From Caballeronia sordidicola (GTDB lineage Bacteria; Pseudomonadota; Gammaproteobacteria; Burkholderiales; Burkholderiaceae): a stretch of DNA of 64,000 bases. Below, piece by piece: positions 45,867 to 55,717 of this stretch. The stretch's first letter is position 1. The number at the start of each line of letters is the position of its first letter. The DNA is taken from NCBI RefSeq assembly GCF_001544455.2, contig NZ_FCOC02000018.1, positions 62,001-126,000 on the forward strand, in the 5' to 3' direction. The translations under genes and the position numbers were made by a program. The notes under the pieces were generated by a model, which saw nothing but the letters and a program-made list of their open reading frames with translations, searched no databases and had not been told where the DNA came from.

Positions 45867-45906
45867 ATTATTAACATTCAACTGGTAGAGAACGATGAAG
45901 GAACGT

Positions 45907-48126
45907 ATGAAAAAAACCAATATGACGGGGCGGCGCGGACTCATACTTAAGCTTTCTCCTGTGCGGCTGGCCTTGCTGGGCATGCCACTGGCCGTTTCGG
46001 CGGTCGCGCATGCGCAGTCGAGTAGCACGGACAGCACTACCGGCGCGCACAACGGGCAGACCACGCGTTCGACGCAAGCCACGCCGGCCAACAGCACGCT
46101 GCCCGCCGTGAACGTGGAGTCGCAACGCGAGTCGCCGACTGGGCCGACCGCAGGCATCGTCGCCAAGCGCACCGTGACGGGCACCAAGACCGACACGCCG
46201 CTGCTGCGCGTGCCGCAGTCGGTATCGGTCGTGACACGTGATCAGATGGACCGGCAGGGCGTCACTACCGTCGATCAGGCGCTGCGCTATACGCCGGGCG
46301 TCTATTCGCAGGATTCCACCGATTTCCGCTTCGACCAGCTGCGCGGACGCGGTTTCGACTACTCGGAGTATCTGGATGGCCTCGCGCTACAGCTGAGCCA
46401 GTACTACGCCAATCCGCGTATTGATCCGTATCTGCTGGAGCGTATCGATGTGCTGCGCGGCCCGGCGTCGGTGCTCTACGGCGCGGGCAGTCCTGCCGGT
46501 ATCGTCAACATGGTTTCGAAGTTCGCGACCGAGGACCAGGTGAACGAGGTCCAACTGCAGTTCGGCAATGACAATCGTTACGAGGCTGCCTTCGACGTCG
46601 GCGGCAAGGTCGACAAAGATGGCACGGTGCTGTGGCGGATCGTCGGACTCGGGCGCGACGCCGACACCCAGGTGGACGGCGTCAAGGATCAGCGCATCGC
46701 CTTGGCACCGAGCGTGACGATCAAGCCGAACGCCGACACGCGGCTCACGCTCTACGCGCAATATCAGCGCGATCCGGCGGGCGGCCTGTTCGACTCGCTG
46801 CCGGTGCAGGGAACGGCCTCCTACAACCCGAACGGCCGGATCAGCCCCGGCACCTACATCGGTAATACCGACACCGACTATTTTCATCGTACGCAGTACG
46901 CGTTCGGCTACAAGTTCGAGCAGAAGATCAACGACGTTTTCACGTTCCGCTCGAACGCGCGCTACATGCATGACGATGTGGATTATCGCCAGTCGTACTT
47001 CGGCACCTGGCAGGCGGGCACGAATCAGTCGGTGCTCACCATGAGTGCGTTTCTCGATCGCGAGCACCTGAGCCAGTTCGCGATGGACAATCAGCTCCAG
47101 GCGAAATTCTCGACGGGCGATGTCAAGCAGACGGTGCTGTTCGGCGTTGATTACCAGCGTCTCTTGAGTGGCACGAATTCGGGCTCGGGCGCGGTCGGCA
47201 CACTCAATCCGTTCGATCCCGACTTTTCGACGGTCGGCCAGATCGATACGACCACCAAGCGCGTGGATACCGCCACCGATCAGCTCGGCGCGTATTTGCA
47301 GGATCAGATCGAATACCGCCGCTGGCTGCTCACACTCGGCATCCGTAACGACTGGACCTCGACCAACATCCAGACGAGCGGTTCGAGCACTGGCCTGCAA
47401 AACCAGACGCCGCACGCATTCACGTGGCGCGGCGGTCTCTCGTATCTGTTCGATAGTGGCATCGCGCCGTACTTCTCGTATGCGAAGTCGTTCCAGCCGA
47501 CCACGGGCGTGAATTTCGCGGGCCAGGCGCTGGCGCCGACCACGGGGCAGGAGTACGAGGTAGGCGTGAAGTATCAGCCGAAGAGCTATAACGCGTTCTA
47601 TTCCGCAGCGATCTTCGATCTTACGCAGCACAACGTGGCGACGACCGACCTGAACCATCCGGGCTTTTCCGTGCAGACAGGCGAAGTGCGCTCGCGCGGT
47701 CTCGAACTCGAAGGCCACGTGCAACTCACCGACGATCTTTCGGTGCTTGCTTCGTACACTTACCTGAATCAGGTTGTGCTGGAGTCGAACACGGCGTCGC
47801 AGGTCGGCAAGCGTCCGACGATGGCGCCGCGCAATATGGCGAACCTCTGGGCCGATTACACGTTGCACGGCGGTCCGGCGCGCGGTCTGGGCTTCGGCGC
47901 TGGCGTGCGTTACATCGGCATGTCGGCGGGTGATACGGCGAATACTTTCGATGTCGGCAGTGTGGTGCTGCTCGACGCGGCTGTGCATTACGACATCCGC
48001 AACTGGCGGTTCCAGGTCAACGCGACCAACCTGACGAACCGTACTTACGTCGCGTACTGCTCGGGCGGTGCATGCTACTACGGCTCGAAGATCGGTGTGC
48101 TGGGGACGGCGAAGTATCAGTGGTAG
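45907..48126 (+). CDS. TonB-dependent outer-membrane siderophore receptor (FhuA/FpvA class)
   Basis: The start at 45907 has AAGGA five bases upstream; the ATG at 45895 is an alternative. The 739-residue protein has a signal peptide ending around AVAHAQS. The plug domain carries RVPQSVSVVTRDQMDRQGVT, VDQALRYTPGVYSQ and IDVLRGPASVLYGAGSPAG. A 22-strand-type barrel follows, ending in the C-terminal signature KYQW with terminal Trp. Such receptors bind the ferri-siderophore at the cell surface and import it using TonB-ExbB-ExbD energy. Adjacency to FhuCDB-type genes and to the synthetase suggests that its ligand is the siderophore made here. Confidence 0.95.
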   Translation: MKKTNMTGRRGLILKLSPVRLALLGMPLAVSAVAHAQSSSTDSTTGAHNGQTTRSTQATPANSTLPAVNVESQRESPTGPTAGIVAKRTVTGTKTDTPLLRVPQSVSVVTRDQMDRQGVTTVDQALRYTPGVYSQDSTDFRFDQLRGRGFDYSEYLDGLALQLSQYYANPRIDPYLLERIDVLRGPASVLYGAGSPAGIVNMVSKFATEDQVNEVQLQFGNDNRYEAAFDVGGKVDKDGTVLWRIVGLGRDADTQVDGVKDQRIALAPSVTIKPNADTRLTLYAQYQRDPAGGLFDSLPVQGTASYNPNGRISPGTYIGNTDTDYFHRTQYAFGYKFEQKINDVFTFRSNARYMHDDVDYRQSYFGTWQAGTNQSVLTMSAFLDREHLSQFAMDNQLQAKFSTGDVKQTVLFGVDYQRLLSGTNSGSGAVGTLNPFDPDFSTVGQIDTTTKRVDTATDQLGAYLQDQIEYRRWLLTLGIRNDWTSTNIQTSGSSTGLQNQTPHAFTWRGGLSYLFDSGIAPYFSYAKSFQPTTGVNFAGQALAPTTGQEYEVGVKYQPKSYNAFYSAAIFDLTQHNVATTDLNHPGFSVQTGEVRSRGLELEGHVQLTDDLSVLASYTYLNQVVLESNTASQVGKRPTMAPRNMANLWADYTLHGGPARGLGFGAGVRYIGMSAGDTANTFDVGSVVLLDAAVHYDIRNWRFQVNATNLTNRTYVAYCSGGACYYGSKIGVLGTAKYQW

Positions 48127-48133
48127 TCGAAGG

Positions 48134-49018
48134 ATGAGCGCACGGACGGTCATTGAGCCACGCGCGGCGTTTTACGGTCAGGAGTACACCTATTTGGCAA
48201 CGTCAGTGATGAAAGCCGCGCGGGCGACTGCACCGCGCGATGAGGTGCCGCTCTACGCGGTCGATGATCTGTGCGTGCAGGTCGGCGCGCGCGCCTTGCT
48301 CACCCATGTCAGTCTGAGTCTCGCGCCCGGACGCGTCTGCGGGCTGATCGGTCACAACGGTTCGGGCAAGACCACGCTGCTGCGCGTGCTCGCGCGCCAG
48401 CACGCTGCCACGCACGGCACGGTGCGCTTCGAGGGCGAGGCACTCGAAAACTGGGACGCCCGCGCATTTGCTCGCCAAGTCGCGTATCTGCCGCAGACGC
48501 CGCCGCCCGCTGATGGAATGACGGTGCGCGAACTCGTCGCGCTCGGCCGCTATCCGTGGCACGGTGCGCTCGGCCGCTTTACCGCGAACGACGCGCAGAA
48601 AGTCGCCGATGCGATGGCGCTCACCGACGTCGAGCGTTTCGCCGATCGTTACGTCGATCAGCTTTCGGGCGGCGAGCGTCAGCGCGTTTGGCTCGCGATG
48701 CTGGTCGCGCAGGACAGCCATTGTCTGCTGCTCGATGAGCCGATTTCGGCGCTCGACGTCTCACATCAGCTCGATGTACTCGGCCTCGTGCAGCATCTGA
48801 GCGCGAAGCGCGGACTCGGCGTGATTGTCGTGCTGCACGACATCAACATGGCGGCGCGCTTTTGCGATGAACTGGTGGCGCTGCACAGCGGCCGTCTGCT
48901 GGTGCGAGGTACGCCCACTGAAATCTGCCGTCCGGACGTGCTCGAATCAATCTACGGCGTGCCGATGGATACGCTCGCTCATCCGCAGGGCGGCGTGCCG
49001 GTCTGCTATCCGCGCTGA
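48134..49018 (+). CDS. fhuC: Iron-siderophore ABC transporter ATP-binding protein (FhuC-like)
   Basis: The ATPase has a Walker A motif (GHNGSGKTT), a Q-loop (YLPQTPP), the ABC signature (LSGGERQR), Walker B (CLLLDEP) and a switch His (VLHDINMAARF). The FhuC/FecE subfamily pattern VRELVALGRYPWHG is present. It energises passage of the ferri-siderophore across the inner membrane with FhuB and FhuD. The start is uncertain: the ATG at 48134 touches a GAAGG, while GTG or ATG at 48206/48209 would give a length (~270) nearer to FhuC. The gene follows the receptor by only a few bases and precedes fhuD by 11. Confidence 0.93.
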   Translation: MSARTVIEPRAAFYGQEYTYLATSVMKAARATAPRDEVPLYAVDDLCVQVGARALLTHVSLSLAPGRVCGLIGHNGSGKTTLLRVLARQHAATHGTVRFEGEALENWDARAFARQVAYLPQTPPPADGMTVRELVALGRYPWHGALGRFTANDAQKVADAMALTDVERFADRYVDQLSGGERQRVWLAMLVAQDSHCLLLDEPISALDVSHQLDVLGLVQHLSAKRGLGVIVVLHDINMAARFCDELVALHSGRLLVRGTPTEICRPDVLESIYGVPMDTLAHPQGGVPVCYPR

Positions 49019-49029
49019 AGGAGCGAGCC

Positions 49030-49959
49030 ATGCAACGTCGCCATTTGCTCCGGCTCGCCGCCGCGGGAGTCGCATGCACGCCGTTTTTGTCGCTGGCACC
49101 GCTTGCGTCGTTGGCACACGCCGCGGCACCTTCGGCGTCCGTGGTGCCGCGACGCATCGTCGTAATGGACTTCGGGTTGACCGAAGTTCTGCTCACGCTG
49201 GGCGTGACGCCGCTTGCAACGTCAGTGCCCGACTGGTATCGCCGCACCAATGTCGCGCCGCCGCTGCCCGAGGGCGTGATAGATATCGGCCTGCTTTATC
49301 AGCCGAATTTCGAGCTGCTTGAACAGTTGCGGCCCGATCTGCTTGCGCTCACGCCTGCACACGCGCCGATGCGCGCGCAACTCGAACGCATCGCGCCGAC
49401 CATCACGCTCGCGCTGTCCGCGCCCGGTGTCGAACCGTGGCAGCAGATTGCGCAGGAAACGCGCCGTCTCGCGCGCGTGCTCGATCGCGCGCCGCAGGCC
49501 GAAGCCGCCATCGCCGACGCCGATGCGAAACTGGCGGCCGCGCGCGCACGTCTTGCGGGTGCGAACGCCGGTCCGCTGTTCGTGGTGGAATTCGTCGATG
49601 ACCGCCATCTGCTCGCGTACGGCGCGGGTAGCCTTTTCGGCGATGTCATGATGCGGCTCGGACTGCGCAACGCGTGGAGCGGAGCGAGCAACGCGCGTGG
49701 CTACGCCGTGACCGATTTCACCCGGCTCGCCGAGGCAAGCGACGCCGCCAACGCCTGTCTCGTGTACATCGATCCGCTGCCCGACGCCGCGCGCGACACG
49801 TTCGCCGACGGGGTGCTCTGGCACAGCTTGCCGTTCGTGCGCGCGGGCCGCGTGGCGAGCATGCCGAAAGTTTCGCAAGGCGGCGCGCTCTACAGCGGTG
49901 CGCGTTTCGCGCAACAACTCGCCAATGTGGTGCTGTCGCAGGAGGCCCGTCATGCGTGA
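49030..49959 (+). CDS. fhuD: Periplasmic ferri-siderophore-binding protein (FhuD-like)
   Basis: 309 residues with a clear ribosome site (AAGGAG, 49018-49023). The N-terminus has a twin-arginine-like RRHLLRLAAAG signal, as E. coli FhuD does, then a hydrophobic stretch ending LAHAAA. The class III binding-protein fold shows in RRIVVMDFGLTEVLLTLGVTPLA and the TEVL and IDIGLLYQPNFELLEQLRPDL segments. It would deliver the iron complex from the receptor to FhuB. Its end overlaps fhuB by eight bases, so the two are translationally coupled. Confidence 0.93.
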   Translation: MQRRHLLRLAAAGVACTPFLSLAPLASLAHAAAPSASVVPRRIVVMDFGLTEVLLTLGVTPLATSVPDWYRRTNVAPPLPEGVIDIGLLYQPNFELLEQLRPDLLALTPAHAPMRAQLERIAPTITLALSAPGVEPWQQIAQETRRLARVLDRAPQAEAAIADADAKLAAARARLAGANAGPLFVVEFVDDRHLLAYGAGSLFGDVMMRLGLRNAWSGASNARGYAVTDFTRLAEASDAANACLVYIDPLPDAARDTFADGVLWHSLPFVRAGRVASMPKVSQGGALYSGARFAQQLANVVLSQEARHA

Positions 49960-51979
49960 TCTTTCGATGACGCGGGGTAACGGAAAAGACAGAGGCCACG
50001 ATTGGCAGTCGCGCGGTCCGCTGCTCGGGCTGTTCGCTTTGCTGATCGTCGCACTGGCGTTTACGCTGCGAGGGCTCGCTGCGCATCTTCCAGCCGCCAA
50101 TTGGACGCGCGCGTTGTTTGCGCCCGATGTTGACAATATCCGCGAAATGTTGGTGCATTACAGCTGGCTACCGCGTCTGGCAATTTCGTTGCTGTGCGGC
50201 GCAGCGCTCGCGCTGGCGGGTGTGGTGTTCCAGCAGGTGTTGCGCAATCCACTTGCCGAACCGATGACGGTGGGCGTCTCGGCAGGCTCGTATCTCGCGC
50301 TGCTGCTTGCGACGCTGTGGGCGCCCGCGTGGCTTGCGGCCTGGCGCGAGGGTGTCGCGCTCGCGGGCGGCGCGCTGGCGATGCTATTCGTGTTCGCGCT
50401 GGCGTGGCGGCGCGCATTCGCGCCAGTGACGCTAGTGCTGGGCGGCATGATCGTCAACCTGTATTGCGGCGCGATTAGCCTTGCGCTGTCGATCATCTAC
50501 GAGCGCTCTCTCACGGCGATGTTTATCTGGGGCGGCGGCGCGCTAGCGCAGCAGGATTGGCACACGACGCTCTGGCTACTGCCGCGAGTGTTCGTGTGCG
50601 CGCTCGTGTGCGGCGCGCTGGTGCGTCCGCTTACGCTCGCCGGTCTCGACGATGCCGGTGCGCGCAGTCTCGGCTTGTCCCTCACGCGCACGCGTTTCCT
50701 GGCACTGGCTGCGGCAGTCGCGCTGACGGCGTTCGTGGTCGCAGCGGTCGGCGTGATAGGCTTCATCGGCCTCGCTGCGCCTGCGATTGCGCGTGCGTGT
50801 GGCACCCGGCGTTTGCGCGATCAGCTGGTGTGGGCTCCGGTGATTGGCGCGCTACTGCTCTGGGTCACCGATCAGGCGATTCAGCAACTCGGTGGTCTCG
50901 CGGGCGAATTGCTACCGACGGGAGCGGCCACGGCGCTGTTCGGCGGGCCGTTGCTGCTATGGCTCGTGCCGCGTCTGAAGGCGCGCGCCGCACCGCCACA
51001 TGCCGATCTGGGCCGTGCACAGACGCCGCGTTCGCCGCTGGCCGTGCGGCGCGTGTTGATTGGCGGCGCGCTCGCGTTACTGGTGGCGGTGGTTGTGGCT
51101 GCGGGTTTCGGGCGCGGCATCGCGGGCTGGCACTGGGCGAGCACCGATGAGTGGCGCGGTCTGTGGCACTGGCGTGCGCCGCGCATCGAAAGCGCGCTCG
51201 CGGTCGGTGCGTTGCTCGCGCTGGCGGGCACGCTGCTGCAGCGGCTTTCCGGCAATCCGATGGCGAGCCCCGAAGTGCTTGGTATCAGTGGCGGCGGCAT
51301 GCTCGGCATGATCGTGCTGCTGTTCGCGGTGCAGACGCCCAGTGCACCGCTGATGTTCGTGGCCTGCGGCGCGGGAGCGTTCGCGACTCTCCTGGCGATG
51401 CTCGCGCTCGCGCGCCGCAGTGGCTTCGCGACGGAACAACTGCTGCTCGCGGGTATCGCGGTCGGTGCGTTGTCGCAGGCAGTGTTCGGTCTGGTGATCG
51501 CGGGCAGCGGGCCGTATGCGCCGATGCTGCGCAATCTGCTGATGGGATCGACCTACATGATCGACGCGCCGCTTGCCACGCTCGCGCTGGCCGTAACCGT
51601 CATGCTGCTGGTGCTGGCGCTGCTGTGCATGCGCTGGCTCGACATCTTTCCGCTCGGCGCGCCGGTTGCGGCAATGCTGGGCGTGCCGGTGCAGCGCGCG
51701 CGCTTCCTGATCCTGCTGCTGGCGGCGCTCCTGAGCGCGGCGGCGGCAATGATCGTCGGCCCACTGTCCTTCATCGGGCTGATGGCGCCGCATGTGGTGC
51801 GCCGCATGGGCTTGAGGCGTGCCGCGCCCGAACTGCTGGCGTCGGCGCTGCTGGGTGCGCTGCTGATGGTGGTGTCCGACTGGCTGAGCCGCAACGTGCT
51901 GTTTCCGCAGCAAATGCCGGCGGGCCTGCTCGCGATGATCGCCGGCGGCCTGTATCTGATGTGGTCCCTCGGCCGCTGA
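49952..51979 (+). CDS. fhuB: Ferri-siderophore ABC permease, fused double-length (FhuB-like)
   Basis: The start at 49952 has GGAGG six bases upstream, giving 675 residues with ~20 hydrophobic segments. Two homologous FecCD halves are visible: LPRLAISLLCGAALALAGVV with NPLAEPMTVGVSAG, and APRIESALAVGALLALAGTL with NPMASPEVLGISGGGM. Each half also contains a GPLSFIGL/GVIGFIGL-type motif near its end. Fusion of both permease halves in one chain is diagnostic of FhuB rather than of FecCD or FepDG pairs. It forms the inner-membrane channel with FhuC, accepting substrate from FhuD. Confidence 0.95.
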   Translation: MRDLSMTRGNGKDRGHDWQSRGPLLGLFALLIVALAFTLRGLAAHLPAANWTRALFAPDVDNIREMLVHYSWLPRLAISLLCGAALALAGVVFQQVLRNPLAEPMTVGVSAGSYLALLLATLWAPAWLAAWREGVALAGGALAMLFVFALAWRRAFAPVTLVLGGMIVNLYCGAISLALSIIYERSLTAMFIWGGGALAQQDWHTTLWLLPRVFVCALVCGALVRPLTLAGLDDAGARSLGLSLTRTRFLALAAAVALTAFVVAAVGVIGFIGLAAPAIARACGTRRLRDQLVWAPVIGALLLWVTDQAIQQLGGLAGELLPTGAATALFGGPLLLWLVPRLKARAAPPHADLGRAQTPRSPLAVRRVLIGGALALLVAVVVAAGFGRGIAGWHWASTDEWRGLWHWRAPRIESALAVGALLALAGTLLQRLSGNPMASPEVLGISGGGMLGMIVLLFAVQTPSAPLMFVACGAGAFATLLAMLALARRSGFATEQLLLAGIAVGALSQAVFGLVIAGSGPYAPMLRNLLMGSTYMIDAPLATLALAVTVMLLVLALLCMRWLDIFPLGAPVAAMLGVPVQRARFLILLLAALLSAAAAMIVGPLSFIGLMAPHVVRRMGLRRAAPELLASALLGALLMVVSDWLSRNVLFPQQMPAGLLAMIAGGLYLMWSLGR

Positions 51980-52019
51980 GTGCGTTGCACACGAAATACA
52001 CGCAATAAGGAGCAATCCC

Positions 52020-53759
52020 ATGAGTGACACGAAATACGGCGGCCCTTCGCGAGTGGTGCCGACCTCCGCGCCAGCGATTCACGTCATGCGCGATGCACTG
52101 CGCCTGATCGGCCGCTTTTGGCCGCTCACGCTGTTCGCGACGGTGATGGGTTGCATCGGCGGTTTTTCGACGGCCTGGCTGCTCGCCGCCGTCAACGACG
52201 GTTTGCACGAGGCGAGTGGCGTTAGCGAGCGCACTGCATGGTCTTTCGTCGGACTGTGCGCACTGACCGTCGGCGGCAATCTGGTGGCGGGCCTTGCTAA
52301 CAGTGTGGTCGGACAGAAAGTGATCGCGGCGCTGCGCAAGGATATTTCTTCGCGCATCGTTTGCGCGCCGCTGGCGGCGATCGAAAATTACCGCGTGCAT
52401 CGACTGCTGGCGACACTCAACGGCGACATCGATACCATAAGCGCGTTCACGTTTAATTTTTCGACCTATGCGATTGCGCTGGCGTTGACGCTCGGTTGCA
52501 TCGTCTATCTGCTGGTGTTGTCGCCGCTGCTGTTCGGCCTCGCGGCGTTCGCAATTCTCGCGGGTTTGATGATGGCGCGCTGGGCGCGGCGCGGCTGGAC
52601 GCGCTATTACGATCAGGTGCGCGACGCGCAGGACGATCTGCAGAAACAATATCGCTCGATCACCGAAGGCGCGAAGGAACTGCGCATGAATCGCGGCCGC
52701 CGTCGCCGCGTGTATGCCGCGCAACTGGGCGGCGCGGTCGATCTGATCGCCAGCCTCAAGACGCGTGCGATGAGCCTGTTCTGGGTGCACGAAAGTACGT
52801 CATCGGTGCTGTTTTTCGTCGTGATCGGGCTTATGGTGGTCTTGCAGCATCGCCTTGGCGTGGCGTCGTCGGTGGTGAGCGGTTTCGTGATTACGCTGCT
52901 CTATGTGAAAGGCCCGGTGCAGCAGTTGTCGAGCGCGCTGCCCGCGCTCGGCCAGGCGCAAGTGTCGTTCAAGCGCATCGCGGAGCTGTCCGCCGAATTC
53001 CGCAGCAACGAGCCGGATCTGCTGATCGATGCGCCCGACGTGCCGCTGCCCGCGTTCGAAACGCTCACGCTGCGCCAAGCTTCATACACGTTTCCAGCAC
53101 CGTCGGGCGCGCGCGGTTTTGCGTTGGGGCCGGTCGATCTGGAAGTTAAGCGCGGCGAGATCGTGTTTATCGTTGGCGAGAACGGCTGTGGCAAAACCAC
53201 GCTCGTCAAGCTGCTGCTGGGCCTGTATGCACCGCAGGAAGGCGAGTTGCTGCTCAACGATCGGACCGTCACGCATGACGACGCCGACGGCTATCGCCAG
53301 CTGTTTTCCACCGTGTTCGCCGATTATTTCCTGTTTGACGACTTCGTCACCGACGACGACGCCAACATGCAGCTCGCGCGCGACACGCTGGCGCGTCTGG
53401 AAATCGCGCATAAGGTCAACGTGGAAAACGGTGCCTTCAGCACCACCGATTTATCGACTGGACAGCGCAAGCGTCTCGCGCTGGTGCACGCAATGCTGGA
53501 AGCGCGGCCGATCATTATGCTCGATGAGTGGGCGGCGGATCAGGATCCGACCTTCCGCAGCGTGTTTTATCGCGAGTTGCTGCCGGAACTCAAACGCATG
53601 GGTCGCACCGTGATTGCGGTTTCGCACGATGACCGCTTCTTCGGCGCGGCGGATCGCGTTGTGCACATGAGCGACGGGCGCATCGTGTCGATCACGGATG
53701 ACCAGCAAAGCGACCCTGTCCCAGAGATGCGGGCGTCGGGCGGTGTGAGCACGGACTGA
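52020..53759 (+). CDS. Cyclic-peptide/siderophore ABC exporter (PvdE/SyrD family)
   Basis: 579 residues with AAGGAG eight bases before the ATG. The N-terminal half has six membrane segments of a type I exporter. The C-terminal half is the ATPase: Walker A VGENGCGKTT, a signature written LSTGQRKR instead of LSGGQ, Walker B PIIMLDEW and the switch His in AVSHDDRFF. The STGQRKR signature and DEWAADQDP stretch are typical of the PvdE/SyrD cyclic-peptide exporter family. PvdE moves acylated pyoverdine precursor to the periplasm. Here it would export the acylated depsipeptide to where the PvdQ-like acylase and MacA-type pump act. It is the last gene of the rightward group. Confidence 0.93.
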   Translation: MSDTKYGGPSRVVPTSAPAIHVMRDALRLIGRFWPLTLFATVMGCIGGFSTAWLLAAVNDGLHEASGVSERTAWSFVGLCALTVGGNLVAGLANSVVGQKVIAALRKDISSRIVCAPLAAIENYRVHRLLATLNGDIDTISAFTFNFSTYAIALALTLGCIVYLLVLSPLLFGLAAFAILAGLMMARWARRGWTRYYDQVRDAQDDLQKQYRSITEGAKELRMNRGRRRRVYAAQLGGAVDLIASLKTRAMSLFWVHESTSSVLFFVVIGLMVVLQHRLGVASSVVSGFVITLLYVKGPVQQLSSALPALGQAQVSFKRIAELSAEFRSNEPDLLIDAPDVPLPAFETLTLRQASYTFPAPSGARGFALGPVDLEVKRGEIVFIVGENGCGKTTLVKLLLGLYAPQEGELLLNDRTVTHDDADGYRQLFSTVFADYFLFDDFVTDDDANMQLARDTLARLEIAHKVNVENGAFSTTDLSTGQRKRLALVHAMLEARPIIMLDEWAADQDPTFRSVFYRELLPELKRMGRTVIAVSHDDRFFGAADRVVHMSDGRIVSITDDQQSDPVPEMRASGGVSTD

Positions 53760-54481
53760 AACGGCGAATCCTCGATGCAGGGTTCGAGCGACGCTAGAGA
53801 ATCGGTTCGTAGCTGTAGCAGCCGACGGCATTACATTAATCGCGCGCAGTGGCTCGTGCGTGGTGACCGCGGCGTAGATCTGGCCGGGCATTGGCAATTC
53901 GATAATGTTGGCGCGGCCGACTTCGCAATCGCTGCGCAACATCGCATCGGGCTGAAGCTCGATGCCGAGCGTCGATGCAGGGAGTGCCAGCACGCTGTCC
54001 TGATGCGACTACTCGCGCGTGTTGGCGAGTCCGTCGCTGCCGTGGGTTCCTGTGATAAGCGTCGCGTCGCGGCATTTTGCATGGCATTGACAGTGACCGG
54101 GCGCATATCGTTGTGGCACGGGTGCAGCCGGACACGTTCAGGTGGGGATTGGCGGTGGGCTGATGTCGTCGTACGGGCTTTCGCTGCTGTTTACTGCCAG
54201 CCATTAAACAGACTCGCGGATGCGGTCGTTACAGTGGGGGGCGATGGCGTCTGCGAACGTGACGTGCGGGTCAATGGGCCTTGTATTTGGATCAGCTACC
54301 GGCATGGCGGAGGTCTTGCTCACGCGAGTCGTGTGTTGGCGGTCGTGATCAGAAGGATCGAAAGGTCGAACGTTTCTCAACGGGTATTGTGCTGGGCGCG
54401 TCTAACGGGGGGCGCCTAACGTTTGCTTCGTCACGCTCGCAGGTGGGTGAGGAACCCATAACCTTGCAACTTGATGCGAAT
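53760..54481 (+). other. Non-coding or decayed stretch between exporter and exbD
   Basis: I see no supportable intact gene. On the minus strand, one frame from ~54150 to ~53830 reads like protein (ATLITGTHGSDGLANTRE, a TAG stop, then SVLALPASTLGIELQPDAML and NIIELPMPGQIYAAV) before merging into the antisense of the exporter gene. This may be a remnant of a gene with an in-frame amber stop at ~54010. I do not recognise the family, and chance is possible in GC-rich DNA. Confidence 0.3.
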
Positions 54482-54927
54482 CTAAGGCCTTTGACTGATG
54501 TTTGCGTTGGGTGATGTGACAGGATCGGTTACGAAGCCGATCTTGGTCAGTCCGCCGGACTGTGCCGCCGACATCACATCAGCCACTTTCTCATACGGGA
54601 CTTTGCGGTCGGCCCGCAGATGCAGTTCCGGCTGCGGCGTGGTTTGTGCGGCCTGTGCTATTCGAGCCGACAGCATAGCTTCATCAACGGGGTGATCATT
54701 CCAAAAAACCGTGCTGTCTGTTTGGATTGAAACATCAACGTGAGCAGGTTTCACATCTTCCTGTTGGCTGCTGGCATGCGGCAGATCGATCTTGACTGCA
54801 TGCTGAATCGCCGGAACCGTCACGAGAAAGATGATCAGCAGACGAGCATGACGTCGACCAGCGGCGTCATATTGATCTCGCCCATCAGGTCGTCGTCTTC
54901 GTCGTCCGAGAAGGGGCTCATTGCCAT
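54482..54927 (-). pseudogene. exbD: exbD, apparently frameshifted by one base
   Basis: ExbD is the small TonB-system proton-channel subunit. From ATG 54927 (or 54921, which overlaps the exbB stop as ATGA) the frame reads MAMSPFSDDEDDLMGEIN, then MTPLVDVMLV. At that point the membrane helix continues only in the next frame: LLIIFLVTVPAIQHAVKIDL to the end at 54482, including HLRADRKVPYEKVADVM. The junction at 54840-54842 lacks one base: GTCTG where GTCCTG is expected. The conserved membrane Asp (PLVDVM) is encoded before the break. Restored length is ~148 residues, normal for the family. It is either a real null allele or a sequencing error. Confidence 0.88.
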
Positions 54928-55688
54928 TTTGCCGTCCCATTGCCAGCTTCCACTGCGGCCGTGCTAGTGGCGGCAAGCCGAAGTTCAGAACGTCCAGTCT
55001 GGGAACTCGGCCGTGCACCTGTTACAGAGTAGGCATGCAGGCCATGTGCGAAGCGGTGCAGCTTTGACACGATGCCTTTGTTGGCCCGAGTGAGAGCGTT
55101 GTAGCCGAGCACGGCCGGAATGGCGACAAACAGTCCGAAAGCCGTCATGATCAGCGATTCGCCGACCGGGCCGGCCACGTGATCGATGCTCGTTTGCCCG
55201 GAGGCTCCGATCGAGATCAGCGCGTGGTAGATGCCCCAGACGGTACCAAACAGCCCGACAAACGGGGCGGTACTGCCAATCGAGGCCAGGATCGCGAGAC
55301 CCGCCTGCAGGCGGGTCACGATCTCGTCCATGGTGTCTTTGAGGCAGCGCGTGACCCAGTCGGAGATGTCCATGCGGTCGTGCAGGTGCGGCTGAGTCTG
55401 GTGATGATGCTCGGCTGCTTCCTTGCCGGAGAGGGCGAGTGCAAGCAATGGGTTTCCTGCGTATGACGCGCTGTTGCCGACGAGTTTCTGCAGGCCTGCT
55501 TCAAAATTGTCGGAATGCCAGAACGAGCGCTCGGTGTCGCGCGTTACCCGCTTGATGCGGACCACGTTCCAGAATTTGAGAAGAACGACTGTCCATGACA
55601 GCAGCGACATCAGGATGAGGGCGATCAGAATGCTTCGCGTAACGAAGTCGCCTTGTTGCCAGACGTTGGCCAGGCCGTAGTGCTCCAT
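54918..55688 (-). CDS. exbB: ExbB, TonB-system proton-channel subunit
   Basis: 256 residues with the MotA/TolQ/ExbB domain. There is a first membrane segment near the N-terminus (RSILIALILMSLLSWTVVLL). The other two segments lie in LAILASIGSTAPFVGLFGTV and ESLIMTAFGLFVAIPAVLGY, which carry the family's APFVGLFGTVWGI and LxxTAxGLxVAIPA signatures. A ribosome site AAGGGA precedes the ATG. ExbB with ExbD converts proton flow into TonB motion that opens the outer-membrane receptor. It lies 29 bases after tonB and overlaps exbD. Confidence 0.95.
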   Translation of the reverse strand: MEHYGLANVWQQGDFVTRSILIALILMSLLSWTVVLLKFWNVVRIKRVTRDTERSFWHSDNFEAGLQKLVGNSASYAGNPLLALALSGKEAAEHHHQTQPHLHDRMDISDWVTRCLKDTMDEIVTRLQAGLAILASIGSTAPFVGLFGTVWGIYHALISIGASGQTSIDHVAGPVGESLIMTAFGLFVAIPAVLGYNALTRANKGIVSKLHRFAHGLHAYSVTGARPSSQTGRSELRLAATSTAAVEAGNGTAKWQ

Positions 55689-55717
55689 GTTGATTTCCCT
55701 TTCTTCAGATAAGTGGT

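Noticed and set aside
46387..48153. 588-residue open frame antisense to the receptor gene
   Set aside because: Arg-rich shadow frame of a high-GC gene, with no domain signature or ribosome site.
53775..54419. 214-residue + strand frame
   Set aside because: Unusual composition, no ribosome site and no domain; the opposite strand looks more protein-like.
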